From NCBI GenBank assembly GCA_027972325.1, contig JAPMOS010000003.1, positions 372,001 to 436,000 on the forward strand: a stretch of DNA of 64,000 nucleotides. Reading direction: 5' to 3'. The notes beneath the pieces are model-generated. The model was not told the origin of the DNA, searched no databases, and saw nothing but the letters and a program-made list of their open reading frames with translations. Made by a program: the position numbers and the translations under genes. This stretch comes from Paratrimastix pyriformis. Taxonomy: Eukaryota > Preaxostyla > Paratrimastigidae. Positions 42,301 to 53,319 of the stretch are shown in pieces (position 1 is the first letter of the stretch; each line of letters opens with the position of its first letter).

Positions 42301-45300
42301 GTCCTTGGTGACCATCTGGGGGGTGGTCAGCGCGCGGGCAATGGTGTATGCCGCGTCGGCGGTGGCCTTGACCGAGACGAAGTAGGGGCCCTTGAGGGCG
42401 GTGCAGGGATCGAACGGGTGCAGCAGGCAGGTCGTGTCCTGCTGGCAGTCGACCGACCACTCGTTGCAGGCCTCGCCCACCAGGGAGCTGGTGCGCATCA
42501 TCAGCTTGACCGAGCCCTGAGTCGGCCGCAGGAAGACGCCCAGGTCCGAGCCCAGGGCGATATTCGGGTCCACGTTAATCTGGTAGAACTTGGAGGCACC
42601 GTTGGCCAGGCTGGCCACGGTCAGCTTGGTGTCGGCCAGAGTCTCAAAGGTCGCGCGCTGGGTGAGGGTGGCCTTCAGGTTGTACTTGCCGGTGCTGTGG
42701 GTCCCGGTCCCGTCGAAGGAGACCGACAGGTAATAGACGGTCTTGGCCAGACCCGTGCAGGGGCCCATCTCGAGCTTCCCGTTGGAACCGGGGGCCACGG
42801 AGGTGATGGTCTGCTGGTTGTGGCAGCAGGGCTGGTTGGAGGACAAGCTGTTCTCGAGCAGGTAGAGCGACAGGGTCGAGGGGCCCTCTTCGTAGGTCAG
42901 GGTCAGGGTCAGGATGTCGTTGGGCTGGTAGGCGGTGGTGTCCAGCACCCAAACGTCCGCCTGCAGGTCGTCACCATCGATGGCCTGGGTGATGGAACCC
43001 GTGACGGTGGTGGTGGCCCCCTGGGCGGTCGGGTAGGCAATGGGCTTGGTGACGGTGACATGGGCCAGAGCCGTGACGGTCGAGGTGGCCCCGGTCTCGG
43101 TCAGGACCAGGGTGTACTTGCCCGGGGTGTACTCGGGGCAGGCCCGCACCACGAACATGTACGAGACACCGTTGGTGACGGTCTGGGTGCGGGAGTAGGC
43201 GGGCCCGGTCAGGGAAACTGAAACGCTGTCGCCGGCGGTGACGGAGACCGTGACGGCGAGCTGCTGAGCCGTGGCGACCGAGTAGGTGGTGGTGTCAATG
43301 GTCAGCTCGCGCATGTGGACGTGGTTATCCTCGGAGAGCGAGTAGGTCTTCTGCTGGTCAAGGGGCAGCGTCTCGCAGGCCACGTCGGTCATGGTCAGGG
43401 TGAAGGTCCACGGGGCGTGGGTCGCGTCGGGGTTGAAGGCCGCCAGGTAGAAGTCGCCGCCCTGGTGGGCAATGTTGTCGATCTTGCACTTGCCCTGGGA
43501 GTCCGTCTGGCAGGGAGCCACCATCCCGGTGCCCTGGCAGTGCTCCTGGCCCGTCCGGAGGGGACCCAGGTACACCTTGACGCCCTCGCTGTTGGCCCCG
43601 GCGACTTCCATCGTCCAGCGGCCGCAGGAGGCGGCGGCCAGGGCGAAATGGTAGTAGGTGCCGTAGTTGGGGTTGGTCATGGAGAGGGTCTTGGTCCAGG
43701 TGCCGGCCAGGGTGCCCAATTCGATGGGCTTGATGACGGTCAGCTTGATGTCGAACGAGGCCAGCACGGCCGGGTCCTCCAGGGCGTACGCGTCGACGCC
43801 CACGAAGAGAGTGGTCGAGGTGAACGAGCCGCCCGTGCCCCAGTCGAAGTCGCACGGGCTCAGCAGCAGGGTGTGCGGCTTGGGGGCCGTCGGGTCCGTG
43901 TCCAGGGGCGTCTCCCACTGCTTCTGGGCCATCGAGTAGCAGCCGCGGCCGGCAGGCAGGCCCCGGTTGACGGACAGGGTCAGGTTGCCGTGGCGCTGGT
44001 TGGTCAGCTCAATGTAGATCTGCGCGCCGGCCGGGACGGAGGTCGCGCTGAGGGGGAACTGGAAGTTGACCACGTTGTTGATGCCCACCGTCTGGCCGGT
44101 GATGGCCACCCCGTCGGTCAGGGCCTTGACGCTGCCCGCCAGCCGGGCGGTGATGGTGTAGCCCAGGGGGGTGGTGGCTGGGTTGGTGATGCTGTCGGCG
44201 TGAACCGAGACGTGGATCTGCTTGGCACCCGAGGAGCGCGACTCCTCAATGACACAGGGCGGCAGGGTCAGGATGCACTCGTGGTCCTCGCCGGCGGCCT
44301 TCTGGACGCAGGTGGTGCTGAGGGTGTTCTGGTAGCGGCAGTTGGCCGGGTCGCAGACGCCGGCCAGGGTCGTGTCGAACCGGTTCTCAACGTAGACGGT
44401 CGCGTCACCGCCGCGGATGTTGGCCAGGTTGACGACGACGTACTGGCCGACCGAGATCGAGGACGAGTCGAAGACGAAGTGCTGGTAGGTCCCGGGGATG
44501 CTCATCTGCATGGTGTAGGCCTTGTCCAGGGTCATGGCCACGGGGGCGTCCACACCCAGCTGCAGGGTGAAGGTCGTGGGCACGCCGTAGTAGTACGGCA
44601 TGGGCGAGGGGTTGTGCCCAATGCCCAGGACCGAGAGGTACAGGGTGGTGTGCTGGGTCTTGCAAGGGGGCACGTTGTAGTAGTTGAACGAGGTGACGGT
44701 GGCAATGGGGGCCGAGGGGGGCGACAGGGGGCAGGTAACCGGCGCGGTGTCGAGCCACACCTTGACGCCGGCGTCCTGCAGGCGCGACAGGATGTTGACG
44801 TAGGTCAGCAGGTTGAGCTGCTCGTGGTTGGTCTGCGAGGCGGGCACGGTCAGGGTGTAGTAGGCGAAGCTGTTGGCGTGCACCTTGCCCACGACCGGGG
44901 TGCCCGAGGTCAGGGCCACGGCATCGGGGATGGCCAGCGAGGTGGCCGTGATCGAGTAGTCCACCCACGGCTCGGACGAGGACGGCTGGATGCGGGCGAC
45001 CATCACGTACCAGGTGCCCTGGGAGAGCTGGCAGGTCGGCACGGTGGCCACGCAGTAGGCGGCCTCGTCGGGGTGGCCCACGGAGTTCTCGCAGTAGGCG
45101 ATGGTCGACCGGCAGGTGTACGAGGGACCGGCAAGGCCGTTCTTGGTCAGGTAAACCTTCACCTGGCCGTACCTGTGCAGAGGCGGGGGGTTAGGTGGTG
45201 AGCGCCGAGCGGGAAGGGGATGCGAGGGACGGACTTGATGTTGGCCACCTTGACCTGGAGGTACTTGCCAGAGACCATGGACGAGTCGACGACCATCTTG

Positions 45301-47996
45301 TAGTGGGTCTGGTCGTACCGGCGGGTCTCACGAACCTCGACGGCGTTGCTGAGGGTCACCACCCCGGACGAGGGCCGGGTCACGAAGGCCCGAGCGTCAA
45401 AGGTGACGGGGCTGTAGTAGTCCTGGGAGACCACGTAGACGCCGAAGTACCAGGTGCCGCTGTGGTCGCTGCACAGGTCGATCTTGCAGTCGGTGTTGGT
45501 GTTGGACAGGACGCACACGGGCAGGTCGTAGCACCAGCTGGTGGCCGTCTGGCCCTTCTTGGCGTAGACCATGACGGTGCTGTTCTTGGCGTTGGCCAGG
45601 TTGCGGATCTGGAAGGTCAGCGAGGTGGCGTCGGCCGAGCTGTCCAGGGTGGCCTGGTAGTAGATGTACTGCCGCGAGCCCACGGGGCGCTTGGGGTCCC
45701 AGTCGCCGTCGACGGTCAGGGGGATGGTCAAGGGGGTCCGCAGGAAGGCCGTCATGGTGTACCCGATGGGGGCCAGGGCCTGGTTCTGCTTGTCTCCGTG
45801 CACGGAGAGGTAGTAGCGGCGGGCCGTGGCGAAGGTGCAGGTGGGGAAGGTCCCCTGGCTGGTCGAGGTCAGGTAGCTGTAGCAGCAGGTGGCCCCGGCC
45901 AGGGCGTCGGGGTTCAGGTACCACGAGGCGCTGTCGACGGGGTCCAGGTTGGTCAACTCGGGCTCAATGTAGGCACCAGCGGGCGGGTTGGCGGACGTCA
46001 GGTCGAGGGCGTAGTGGTGGTACTGGTTCTTGATCATGGTCGACGAGACGGGCGTGTTGTGGGTGATGGCCGCCGCGTTCTTGCGGGTCAGGGTCAGGGT
46101 GTACGGGACGGGGTTGTCGTAGTAGAAGTGCGACGCGGCGAAGACGGAGACCGTCCAGAAGCCGGCCTTCATGTCGCAGTGCTCGATGGGGATGATGCAC
46201 GACCGGTTGGTGCCCACGCAGGACCGGAAGGACGAGTAGCAGGGGGCCGGGCCGGGCTGGGCGCCCAGGGGAGCGAGGTAGACGTCGATCGGGTTGCCGC
46301 CGAACTCGTCCATGTAGACCTCCAGCAGCAGGTGGTCCTCGGGGTTCAGCGTGGCAATCTGCAGCGAGAACTGCTGCCGCATGGCCTCGCCGATGGTCAT
46401 CGGGTACGCCTGGCCGCTGACGAGGGTCGTCTCGGTGTCGTGCAGGGTCTCGGCCACGATGGTGTACCGGATGGTGTGGTCGACCGACTCGGCATACTCG
46501 AGGCCCTCCACGGCCACGTACCAGGTGCCTGCGCTGAAGGCGCACCGCTCAAGGACAACCTGCAGACAGAGGTGGCAGAGGGGTTAGTGGCTGGGGCAGG
46601 GGAGAGAATGACCACAGACCGTGCACGAGGGGGACAGGGTGCCCTGGGTGCTGCAGGTGCCCTTGAGGGGCTGGGTGCAGGTGGACGAGCCGGCGGGGGT
46701 GTCCTTGTTGACGGTCACCGAGACGGAGCCGCCGTACACGTTGGACACCTTGAACTTCATCCGCGACCCGACGTCGTTCATCCCAGCGGACTGGATGACG
46801 TAGTGCCGGATCCGGAGACGGGTGTCCTTGGACAGGGTCAGCTGGCCCGAGGTGGGGATGGACTCCTTGAGGGTGGTGATGTCCTGGGCTGCGCAGTCCC
46901 AAAAAGGGGGAAGCAAAAAGAAGACGAATGGAGCGGGCGATCAAAAGCTGACGGACTGCGCGTGTAGATGGACAGCGAGTACGACACTCCGGCCTGCGAA
47001 TCAGTGGCCGAGGCGGCGCGGACAGAGAGCGAATAGACGTCCTATTGCGAGGAGGAATGAATGACCAGTGAAGAACGCGGGTGGCGAGATCAACAGACTC
47101 CGCTCTTCAGGGCACACCGGGAGAAAATGTACCGAGTCAGATCGGACGAGATCTCCTCGCGAGTGTAGCCAACAGTGCAGGTCGGATCGGCCAATCCACT
47201 CGAAGTGGTTGCAATCAAAGAAGGAGCCAGCAGCGAGCCACCACTGACGCTCGAAATCTCGACGGCAATCTCAACAAGGGGATTATACTGGGCAACACGC
47301 GCAGTGTACGCGGTCAGTTGGCTGGTGTAAGCCCTTTGGTTGTTGACGGTCACAGCAGTGGTCCCAATGCTCCCCAGCGCGGTGGGGGTCGGGGCTACAG
47401 AAAAAGGATGGCAAAAAAAATCAACACTCGAAAAAAAATGGGAGACGGTGGACAGACTCACAGAGCGAATAATAATAGAATACTTGGCCACTTCAGTCGA
47501 AGAGCCACCAACGTTTTGCAACCCGAAATAGTATGTGCCAGATGACAGAAGGCAACTGGTGAGGTAAATCGGGGTAATGCGGTAGCGCGTTTGGCCCGAA
47601 GTGGAATCGGTGTAGCTCTCTGAAACAGGCACGGTGGAGCCATGGCCAGGATAAGGACGATCCGTGGCGGAGGCACCCTTCAGCCAGGTCATGCTGAGGG
47701 TAGACTTATCAGAGTTGAGTTCCACAACGTAGTAGGTGTTGGCAGGAGGGGTGTTCACGGTCAGACGGAGGTGATGCCATTGGCAGGGCTGCAACGTCCC
47801 AGAAAAAACTGAGTTCGTGGAAATATCAATCAAGGGGACTACGGGTGGAGACGATGAATAAGAATGGAAAAAACAGTTCAGAATTCGAAAAAGGTTTGAT
47901 TTTGTACAGACAGTCTGTGTACAGCTCATTGGAGGCAGGCTCGGGTTGAGCAAAAGCGGAAACAAATACAAGAGCGAGGAACAACAAACACCTCAT
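36364..47996 (-). CDS. Giant secreted/type I membrane protein with repeated beta-sandwich modules and C-terminal EGF repeats
   Basis: Starts with a signal peptide (MRCLLFLALVFVSAFAQ) at 47996. The coding sequence then continues in large exons of about 300-1100 codons, about 3,600 residues in all. Most of it is a repeated Thr/Val-rich module of 120-160 residues that resembles pre-peptidase C-terminal (PPC-like) domains: strands such as YYHFALAA, GTYYFGLQNVGG and TWYVMVARIQPSS, paired Cys, and frequent Y-x-V strands. About eleven EGF-like units follow (38000-36640), for example CPGACNGHGTCNMQTGKCSC and CPSDCSGHGVC. Then comes a TM helix (LSLLGVGGIVALILFLLW), RRRR and a 60-residue tail ending LLGTGL. 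Introns near 42.1 and 40.5 kb begin GTCCGT or GTCTGT plus a C-run. Probably a cell-surface adhesin or receptor. One gene is supported by one signal peptide and one TM helix. Confidence 0.8.
40492..40516 (+). repeat. G homopolymer in an intron of the giant gene
   Basis: About 25 G. On the coding strand the C-run starts at position +7 after the donor GTCTGT (40522-40517). Confidence 0.92.
42164..42191 (+). repeat. G homopolymer in an intron of the giant gene
   Basis: About 28 G. On the coding strand the C-run starts at +7 after the donor GTCCGT (42197-42192). Confidence 0.92.
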
Positions 47997-48298
47997 TCTT
48001 GGCGAGCCTAAGCAAAAAGCAAAGGCCCCAAGCGAAGGCGAGTTGCACCGGTGGGGAACAAAGACCCTCTTTTTAGGCACCGTCCATTCCTTCAGTTCAT
48101 TCCAAAGATGGAACAGTGCGCATTTCATCACTGGGACCCATATTTGCCGGGGGTGCCTCAAGAATTCCGAGAAATGTTGTTGCGAGCAGGACGGGAATAA
48201 TTCAAGAGTTTGTGGGAATCTATTTTCGAGGCAGCTCGAAGAGACGAAGCGAATTTTCGAATGTTATTAGGCGAGATACAATAGTTCAGGCACATTGC
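47997..48298. other. Promoter region of the giant gene / 3' flank of cathepsin B
   Basis: Relatively AT-rich; no ORF with a domain is seen. Confidence 0.5.
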
Positions 48299-49336
48299 TT
48301 AGAGGGCAGGCAGGCCAGCGCAGGTATCCTTCTCGATACCGCATTCGTCCTTGCCGCGAAGCATGCGGAAATAACCGCCCTCGCCCCACGAGGTGCCCCA
48401 AGAGTTCTGGACGATCCAGTACTTGACACCGTTCTCAACGCCCCAGCCGACAATCTTCACGGCGTGGCCGCCCTCCAGGCTGCCCGAGACGTGGTGGTAG
48501 ATGCCGCTCGAGTAGGTCATAAAGTCCGCGTAAACCTCGAAACCAGTCTCAACGGGACCATTCTCGAAGATGGCCTTCATGATGGCGGCCTCGTTGGTGA
48601 AGCCCTTGACCGAGAAGGTCTTCACCTTGTGGGTGACGTAGGGCTCGCCATTGGCGCACTCCTTCTTGCACTTGCCCGAATCGCCCGAGCCGGACGTGTA
48701 GGGCAGGCACTGCAGGGTAGGGAGGCCTTCCCACTCCATCCACTCCCAGGCCAGCCGGGGAATACCGCCGTTGCAGCCGTGGTTGAGCTCCCAATCGCAC
48801 GAGACAAGGGCCTGAGGGGACAGATCCCCGTGGAAGGACCCGTTGGTGGCAATGCAGAGACTGCATGGTGGCCGTCGATGAGACGCGAAGAATGGAAATG
48901 ATGCCAGACCGGTCAGCGAAGGCCTCAGCTGCCGCAAAAGCCCAGCAAGACCCGCAGCGCTGCTGATCAAGGACGTGGAAGGGACAGTTGGGGAAAACAC
49001 GACGCGTGTCGTAGGAGTCGGGGAGGTTCAGGTTGGCGGGAGCCTCCTCACGGGGGAGATGGCCATTGGCATTGAGTTCAGTGCCAAGGAGCATGTGACC
49101 GTGAGCCCATGTCTTCCCAGCAAACCTAGAGTTTTAAAACAAAAGCAAAATTTCTTCATCTAGATATCGGGAAAAAAGCGCGAAAAATCGGACCGAGGGC
49201 TGGCAGCGGCGCGCCAGTGGACGCCAGGCATAGCATTGATCTTGGCAATCATCTCACTGTTGTGGATGAGCTCATCATCGGCATGGCGGGCCAGAACGGC
49301 AGCCGCGAGCAGTGTCAGGAGCACGATTGACCGCAT
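48299..49336 (-). CDS. Cathepsin B-like cysteine protease (papain family C1A)
   Basis: Secreted or lysosomal protease. Signal peptide MRSIVLLTLLAAAVLA, then the propeptide DELIHNSEMIAKINAMPGVH. A GTCCGA donor splices AASPR to FAGKTWAHGHMLLG. The mature start is NLPDSYDTRRVFPNC. Catalytic Cys is in QQRCGSCWAF, His in GGHAVKIVGWG and Asn in VQNSWGTSWGEGGYF. A second intron (donor GTCTGG) joins AFADR to LCIATNGSFHGDLSPQALVSC. CNGGIPRLAWEWM marks the cathepsin B branch. The region of the occluding loop (LPYTSGSGDSGKCKKEC) is short and lacks the His-His pair, so it is expected to be an endopeptidase without the carboxydipeptidase action. Ends PAL at 48299. Confidence 0.93.
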
Positions 49337-49401
49337 TCTCGACCGGGGTTTGTTCCACTCGCCTCGTCAGAAAACGGCTTGCCGCAATCGCCCTGGTTCC
49401 A

Positions 49402-49442
49402 GTCTCGTGTTCATGCAGCCTCGCCAAAGGTTTAACTCCCCC
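49402..49442 (+). repeat. Dispersed repeat shared with 23.7 kb
   Basis: CAGTCTCGTGTTCATGCAGC then AAAGGTTTAACTCCC; see 23690-23775 for the other copy. Confidence 0.55.
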
Positions 49443-49559
49443 ATTCGTCCAGATCTCAGCATGTCATACCTTCGCCTCGACTCCCAGCGTTCTGCTTCGG
49501 AATAGAGCCCAATGCCCCTGTTCTCCACGTCTGACCTACGTGATCGCCGCATCATGAAT

Positions 49560-50220
49560 GCACTCGCGCAACCGCTGGTGCGCCCGCGTGTTTGTCATGG
49601 AAGGCGGAGGGTGCCCTGAAGCTGGCCCGCAAGCTCGCTGAGCTGTCATCGCAGGAGTTCATCCGCCCCGTCGCCCTTCGCCTCTGCGTGTTGCCCAAGC
49701 TGACCGGCCTCCTTCGGAACACGGCCTGCGAGAGTTTTTCGATTCGTCGAGAGACTTCTGCCAAACCCTGCGCGGCTCTGCGTTTTGTGGCGAAAGGTCC
49801 GCTCGGCCTTGCGGTGCGCCTCGCCCACCAAGAACTTCTCGGCCTTGGGCCGAGCTGGCCGACCACTGTGGTGCCGAACGAAGGTGCCCGGGTTCTTCTC
49901 GCACCCTCCCTTGTACTCGATCACCTTCTGTGCCTCGGCCTGGCTCGGCAGCTAGGCATCGGCGGAGTGGGAGGCTGCAAGGACTCGGCCACCACCAAGA
50001 TGTCGGGCAGCGCACCTTCGCCTTGGGGCTAGCACTGGCCGTAGTCCAAGGTGCTCGGCCCGGACGCAACCGGCAGGAGGGTCGCCAAGATACCCAGGCC
50101 GCGGCTACATCCAGGTGGCGCCCTTCGCCGGGGCGGCCACCCACTTCCGGCTGAGCGCCACTCCGGGCGTAGCCGTCCAGCCCTGCCCCAACGACTGCTC
50201 GGGCCACGGCAAGTAACAAG
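49560..50220. pseudogene. Gene-relic stretch with an EGF-like fragment
   Basis: GC-rich, coding-like composition in an otherwise AT-rich gap. On + at about 50105-50217 a short frame reads GYIQVAPFAGAATHFRLSAT then PCPNDCSGHGK and stops; this looks like the end of a beta module running into an EGF unit, as in the giant protein. On - the frame IEYKGGCEKNPGTFVRHHSG (about 49920-49860) is open but not recognised. No complete gene can be assembled. Confidence 0.35.
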
Positions 50221-50512
50221 AGCACGGGCCTGACATGCTTCAACGTAAAGGGGCATTCTTTTTTGCCCCCTTTCTTGAAATGATCGTTCCTTTCGATCTC
50301 GAATCGGCCCTGGGACGATGGGACATTTGCTGGAGAAAACAGAAGGATGTGAGACCGAAGGGTGTGCAGAAAGGTGAGAAGACGACACGTTTTCCCCTTC
50401 CGGAAGTTCCCAAAAGAAAATGACTGGGCACGTCGTCTGGTTGGGGTGCATGGTTGAGGTGCACCCGGTTGGGTACCCTGCCGGGTTTTGGACACCAGCT
50501 CCAGACGTCCAG

Positions 50513-51678
50513 ATGTCTGGGCTGCTGCAATTTCCTGACGATTTATTTGCATTGGTTCTCTCCAATTTGAATGGCGCTGACTTGGGCCGTGCCTTTCTGA
50601 TCTGTCGAAAGTGCGCTGCGTTCTTTGCCAAGGAGCAGGTGGGTCGTCACAATGCCTTTCATTCCTCAACCCCTTTCCCAGTTTTGGCAGAACTGGTGTC
50701 GTCAATGGCTCGATATCAACAAACTCGACGAAGAAACTCCCACCTTCCGCGAAGCAGCACGAGCTGGATTCGAGTTTGTTTGGGATCCCAAACATTCGAA
50801 ACAATCTCTCGTTTTTTCCGAGGTCCGTCCCGAGGACTCTTTTCTTTGTTGACGATCCCATTCTCATAATAGCGGAATCGGGTTGTGACGACGAACGATG
50901 AGGGCGCCAGCCACGTAGTGATGGGCCGGAAAGTCTTTCGTCCGGGTGATTGCCGGTTTTGGGAGATTCGAATCCTGGACCGCTCCCGGGAGGACCCCGC
51001 GGTCTGTCTCAAACTGCTCCGTCTTCACATTCTTCCGGTCCAGTTTACCTTCGGCGTGGCCAAAGCCGATTTCGCGGATTACGCGTCGTATCTGGACGGG
51101 CTCACCAATGCCTCGCTCCCCACCAGGAGCTCCCGCGCTCTCCAGGTGTGCCACCTGCCCCCCGTTCCCCATTCCACGCCTGCCGCACGCCCACGGGCCC
51201 TCACTCACTCCCTCCCCGGCTGGCTGGCTGACGGGCTGACGGGCAGGTGTACCTGGACCTGCGCGTGCGGGGCGACGAGTACATCGCCCAGTTCATCGAC
51301 GGGGAGCTGGACCACGTGCTGCCCCTCCGGGACTACTGGCGCACCACCGACGAATGGGCCGCGGTCGGCCTTCGGCCCGCCATCAGCTTGTGGTTCGTCG
51401 GTGAGTCCTCTGCCACGTGGCAGTGGTGTGATGGTGGTATGGCACGCGATCGAACACTTTGCCTTTCCGGTTGGCCCGAAATGATTGTCCATGGCTCCCC
51501 CCGGGGGTCGAACCATCCATCATCACCCCACCCGCCGTCACCCACCACCCCGGTCTTGCGCGCCATCAGGGAAGCCGGCAACAGGCTCGAACTGGACGGT
51601 GGGCAGGCCATCCCCCAGGCGATGATGGACGCGATCGTCAGGTGCCGCAAGGAGCAGGCCGAGGCCGCCGACCGTTGA
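50513..51678 (+). CDS. F-box / SPRY-like (concanavalin-like) protein
   Basis: The F-box is at the start: MSGLLQFPDDLFALVLSNLN, GADLGRAFLICRKCAAFFAK. Introns are 50639-50681 (GTGGGT) and 50823-50872 (GTCCGT). Exon 2 gives FWQNWCRQWLDINKL; exon 3 starts RNRVVTTNDEGASHVVMG and has CRFWEIRILDRS. The next exon has VYLDLRVRGDEYIAQFIDGE and WAAVGLRPAISLWF, strands that fit a SPRY/concanavalin-type sandwich; the last exon ends QAMMDAIVRCRKEQAEAADR. Likely an SCF substrate receptor. The SPRY call is from strand pattern and is weaker than the F-box call. An upstream ATG at 50420 in the same frame is less likely. Confidence 0.75.
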
Positions 51679-51958
51679 GTGAGCGAGCTCGGACGACGGG
51701 AGGGAGCGTCAATAACTTCTCCACAATCTACTCTCTTTTTTCTCAACACTTTCTTTTTTCTTTCCACCCGGAGGGTAATGGACTGTGTCTGTCTGGACTG
51801 GATCCACTCCTCCTTTTGTACAACTTTTGTGCAACTCTAGACTATTCCACACTTTCTTCGAAACCCGGGCACGCGGGGGTGGTGGGATGCGGAAAAAAGT
51901 GTTCGCATGGACATTCGATATCGGGAGGGAGGGTGATTGCCGAGCAGATGGGCGGGTC

Positions 51959-52428
51959 GAGGGGCAGGGGCAGGGGCAGGGGCAGGGGCAGGGGCAGGGG
52001 CAGGGGCAGGGGCAGGGGGCAGGGGCAGGGGCAGGGGCAGGGGCAGGGGCAGGGGCAGGGGCAGGGGCAGGGGCAGGGGCAGGGGGGCAGGGGCAGGGGC
52101 AGGGGCAGGGGCAGGGGCAGGGGCAGGGGGGGCAGGGGCAGGGGCAGGGGCAGGGGCAGGGGCAGGGGCAGGGGCAGGGGCAGGGGCAGGGGCAGGGCAG
52201 GGGCAGGGGCAGGGGCAGGGGCAGGGGCAGGGGCAGGGGCAGGGGCAGGGGCAGGGGCAGGGGCAGGGGCAGGGCAGGGGCAGGGGCAGGGGCAGGGGCA
52301 GGGGCAGGGGCAGGGGCAGGGGCAGGGGCAGGGCAGGGGCAGGGGCAGGGGCAGGGGCAGGGGCAGGGGCAGGGGCAGGGGCAGGGGCAGGGGCAGGGGC
52401 AGGGGCAGGGGCAGGGGCAGGGGCAGAG
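51959..52428 (+). repeat. (GGGGCA)n tandem array
   Basis: About 78 copies of the hexamer GGGGCA over 470 bp. A few units have one G less (GGGCA) or one or two G more. It lies between the convergent F-box/SPRY gene and the dynein gene. Both strands read as fully open frames (GQGQ, AGAG, RGRG and their complements), which are not genes. G-quadruplex formation on the + strand is expected. Confidence 0.95.
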
Positions 52429-53319
52429 ATGAGGGGGAGGAGGGGAGGGGGCGGAGGGGGAGGGGGGGGAGGGCCCAGAAGTGTCGGCTGCTGGTGCAAC
52501 TTGGAGTGGGCGGGAACGAAAAATCGATGTCCTCAGAAAGGCTCTAATGCCCGCTCCCCGCCCCGCCCGCCCGCCCCGCCCGCCCCCCTCCCCTCCCTCC
52601 CCTTCCCATTCCCCCATCCCAATCTCCCAGGCACATATACGCACAGACGCGCAGGTTGTCCGCCGGATGGCGGTGTGGGTCGGGTCGGGTGGGATGGGTG
52701 GGATGGGTGCCACGAGGCCACTGGGAACCACCGTCCGCTCGGACCGCCCATCGCCTTCCTCGGGTTGCCACTCCTCTCCTCTCCTTCCCCTTGCCCCCGC
52801 CCATCAAGAGGCGCCACCCGGCCTGGCACAAGGGGAGGAGGGACGCCTTTCCTTTGTACAAGACGGCAACAACACAGGTTGAGGTCTGGCCCACACGGGG
52901 GCGCGGGGGGGCGAACAGCGAACAAGGTCGACAGATGACCAACGATACGGGGGAAGGGACGGAGAGGAGGAGGGAGAGGAGGAGGAGGAGGAGGAGGAGG
53001 AAGCAGGAGGAGGAGGAGGAAGCAGGAGCAGGAGCAGGAGCAGGAGGGGCGATAATTTGAAGGGGAAAATTCACTCGAGCGGTTGCAGGCAGCGGGCGGG
53101 GGGAAGGGAGGCGACGGCGAGAGGCGAGGGGGATGCCTGCCATCGCCATCGGAGCCTCGGGGATGGGTGGGTGGGTGGGTGGGAGGAGACGATGGAGCTG
53201 GACTGTCATCAGGGCCCGGTGCTCGAGGTGGCCCAGATGCTGCCGGTGGCGCGAGCAGGGCGGTCGGGATTGGGGTGGGGGTGGGGGTTGGGTGGGTTGG
53301 GGTTGGGGTGGGGGTGGGC
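52429..53319. other. Low-complexity gap after the dynein stop
   Basis: GGA, GAG and GGGTGG repeats; no gene seen. It probably contains the dynein 3' UTR. Confidence 0.5.

Noticed and set aside
49592-50032. A 146-codon plus frame in the relic stretch as a functional gene
   Set aside because: No domain, no clear donor or acceptor pattern and no agreement between frames; listed only as a relic.
51709-52938. GQGQGQ, AGAGAG and RGRGRG proteins over the hexamer array
   Set aside because: They come from reading a tandem repeat whose unit is a multiple of three; no flanking coding signal.
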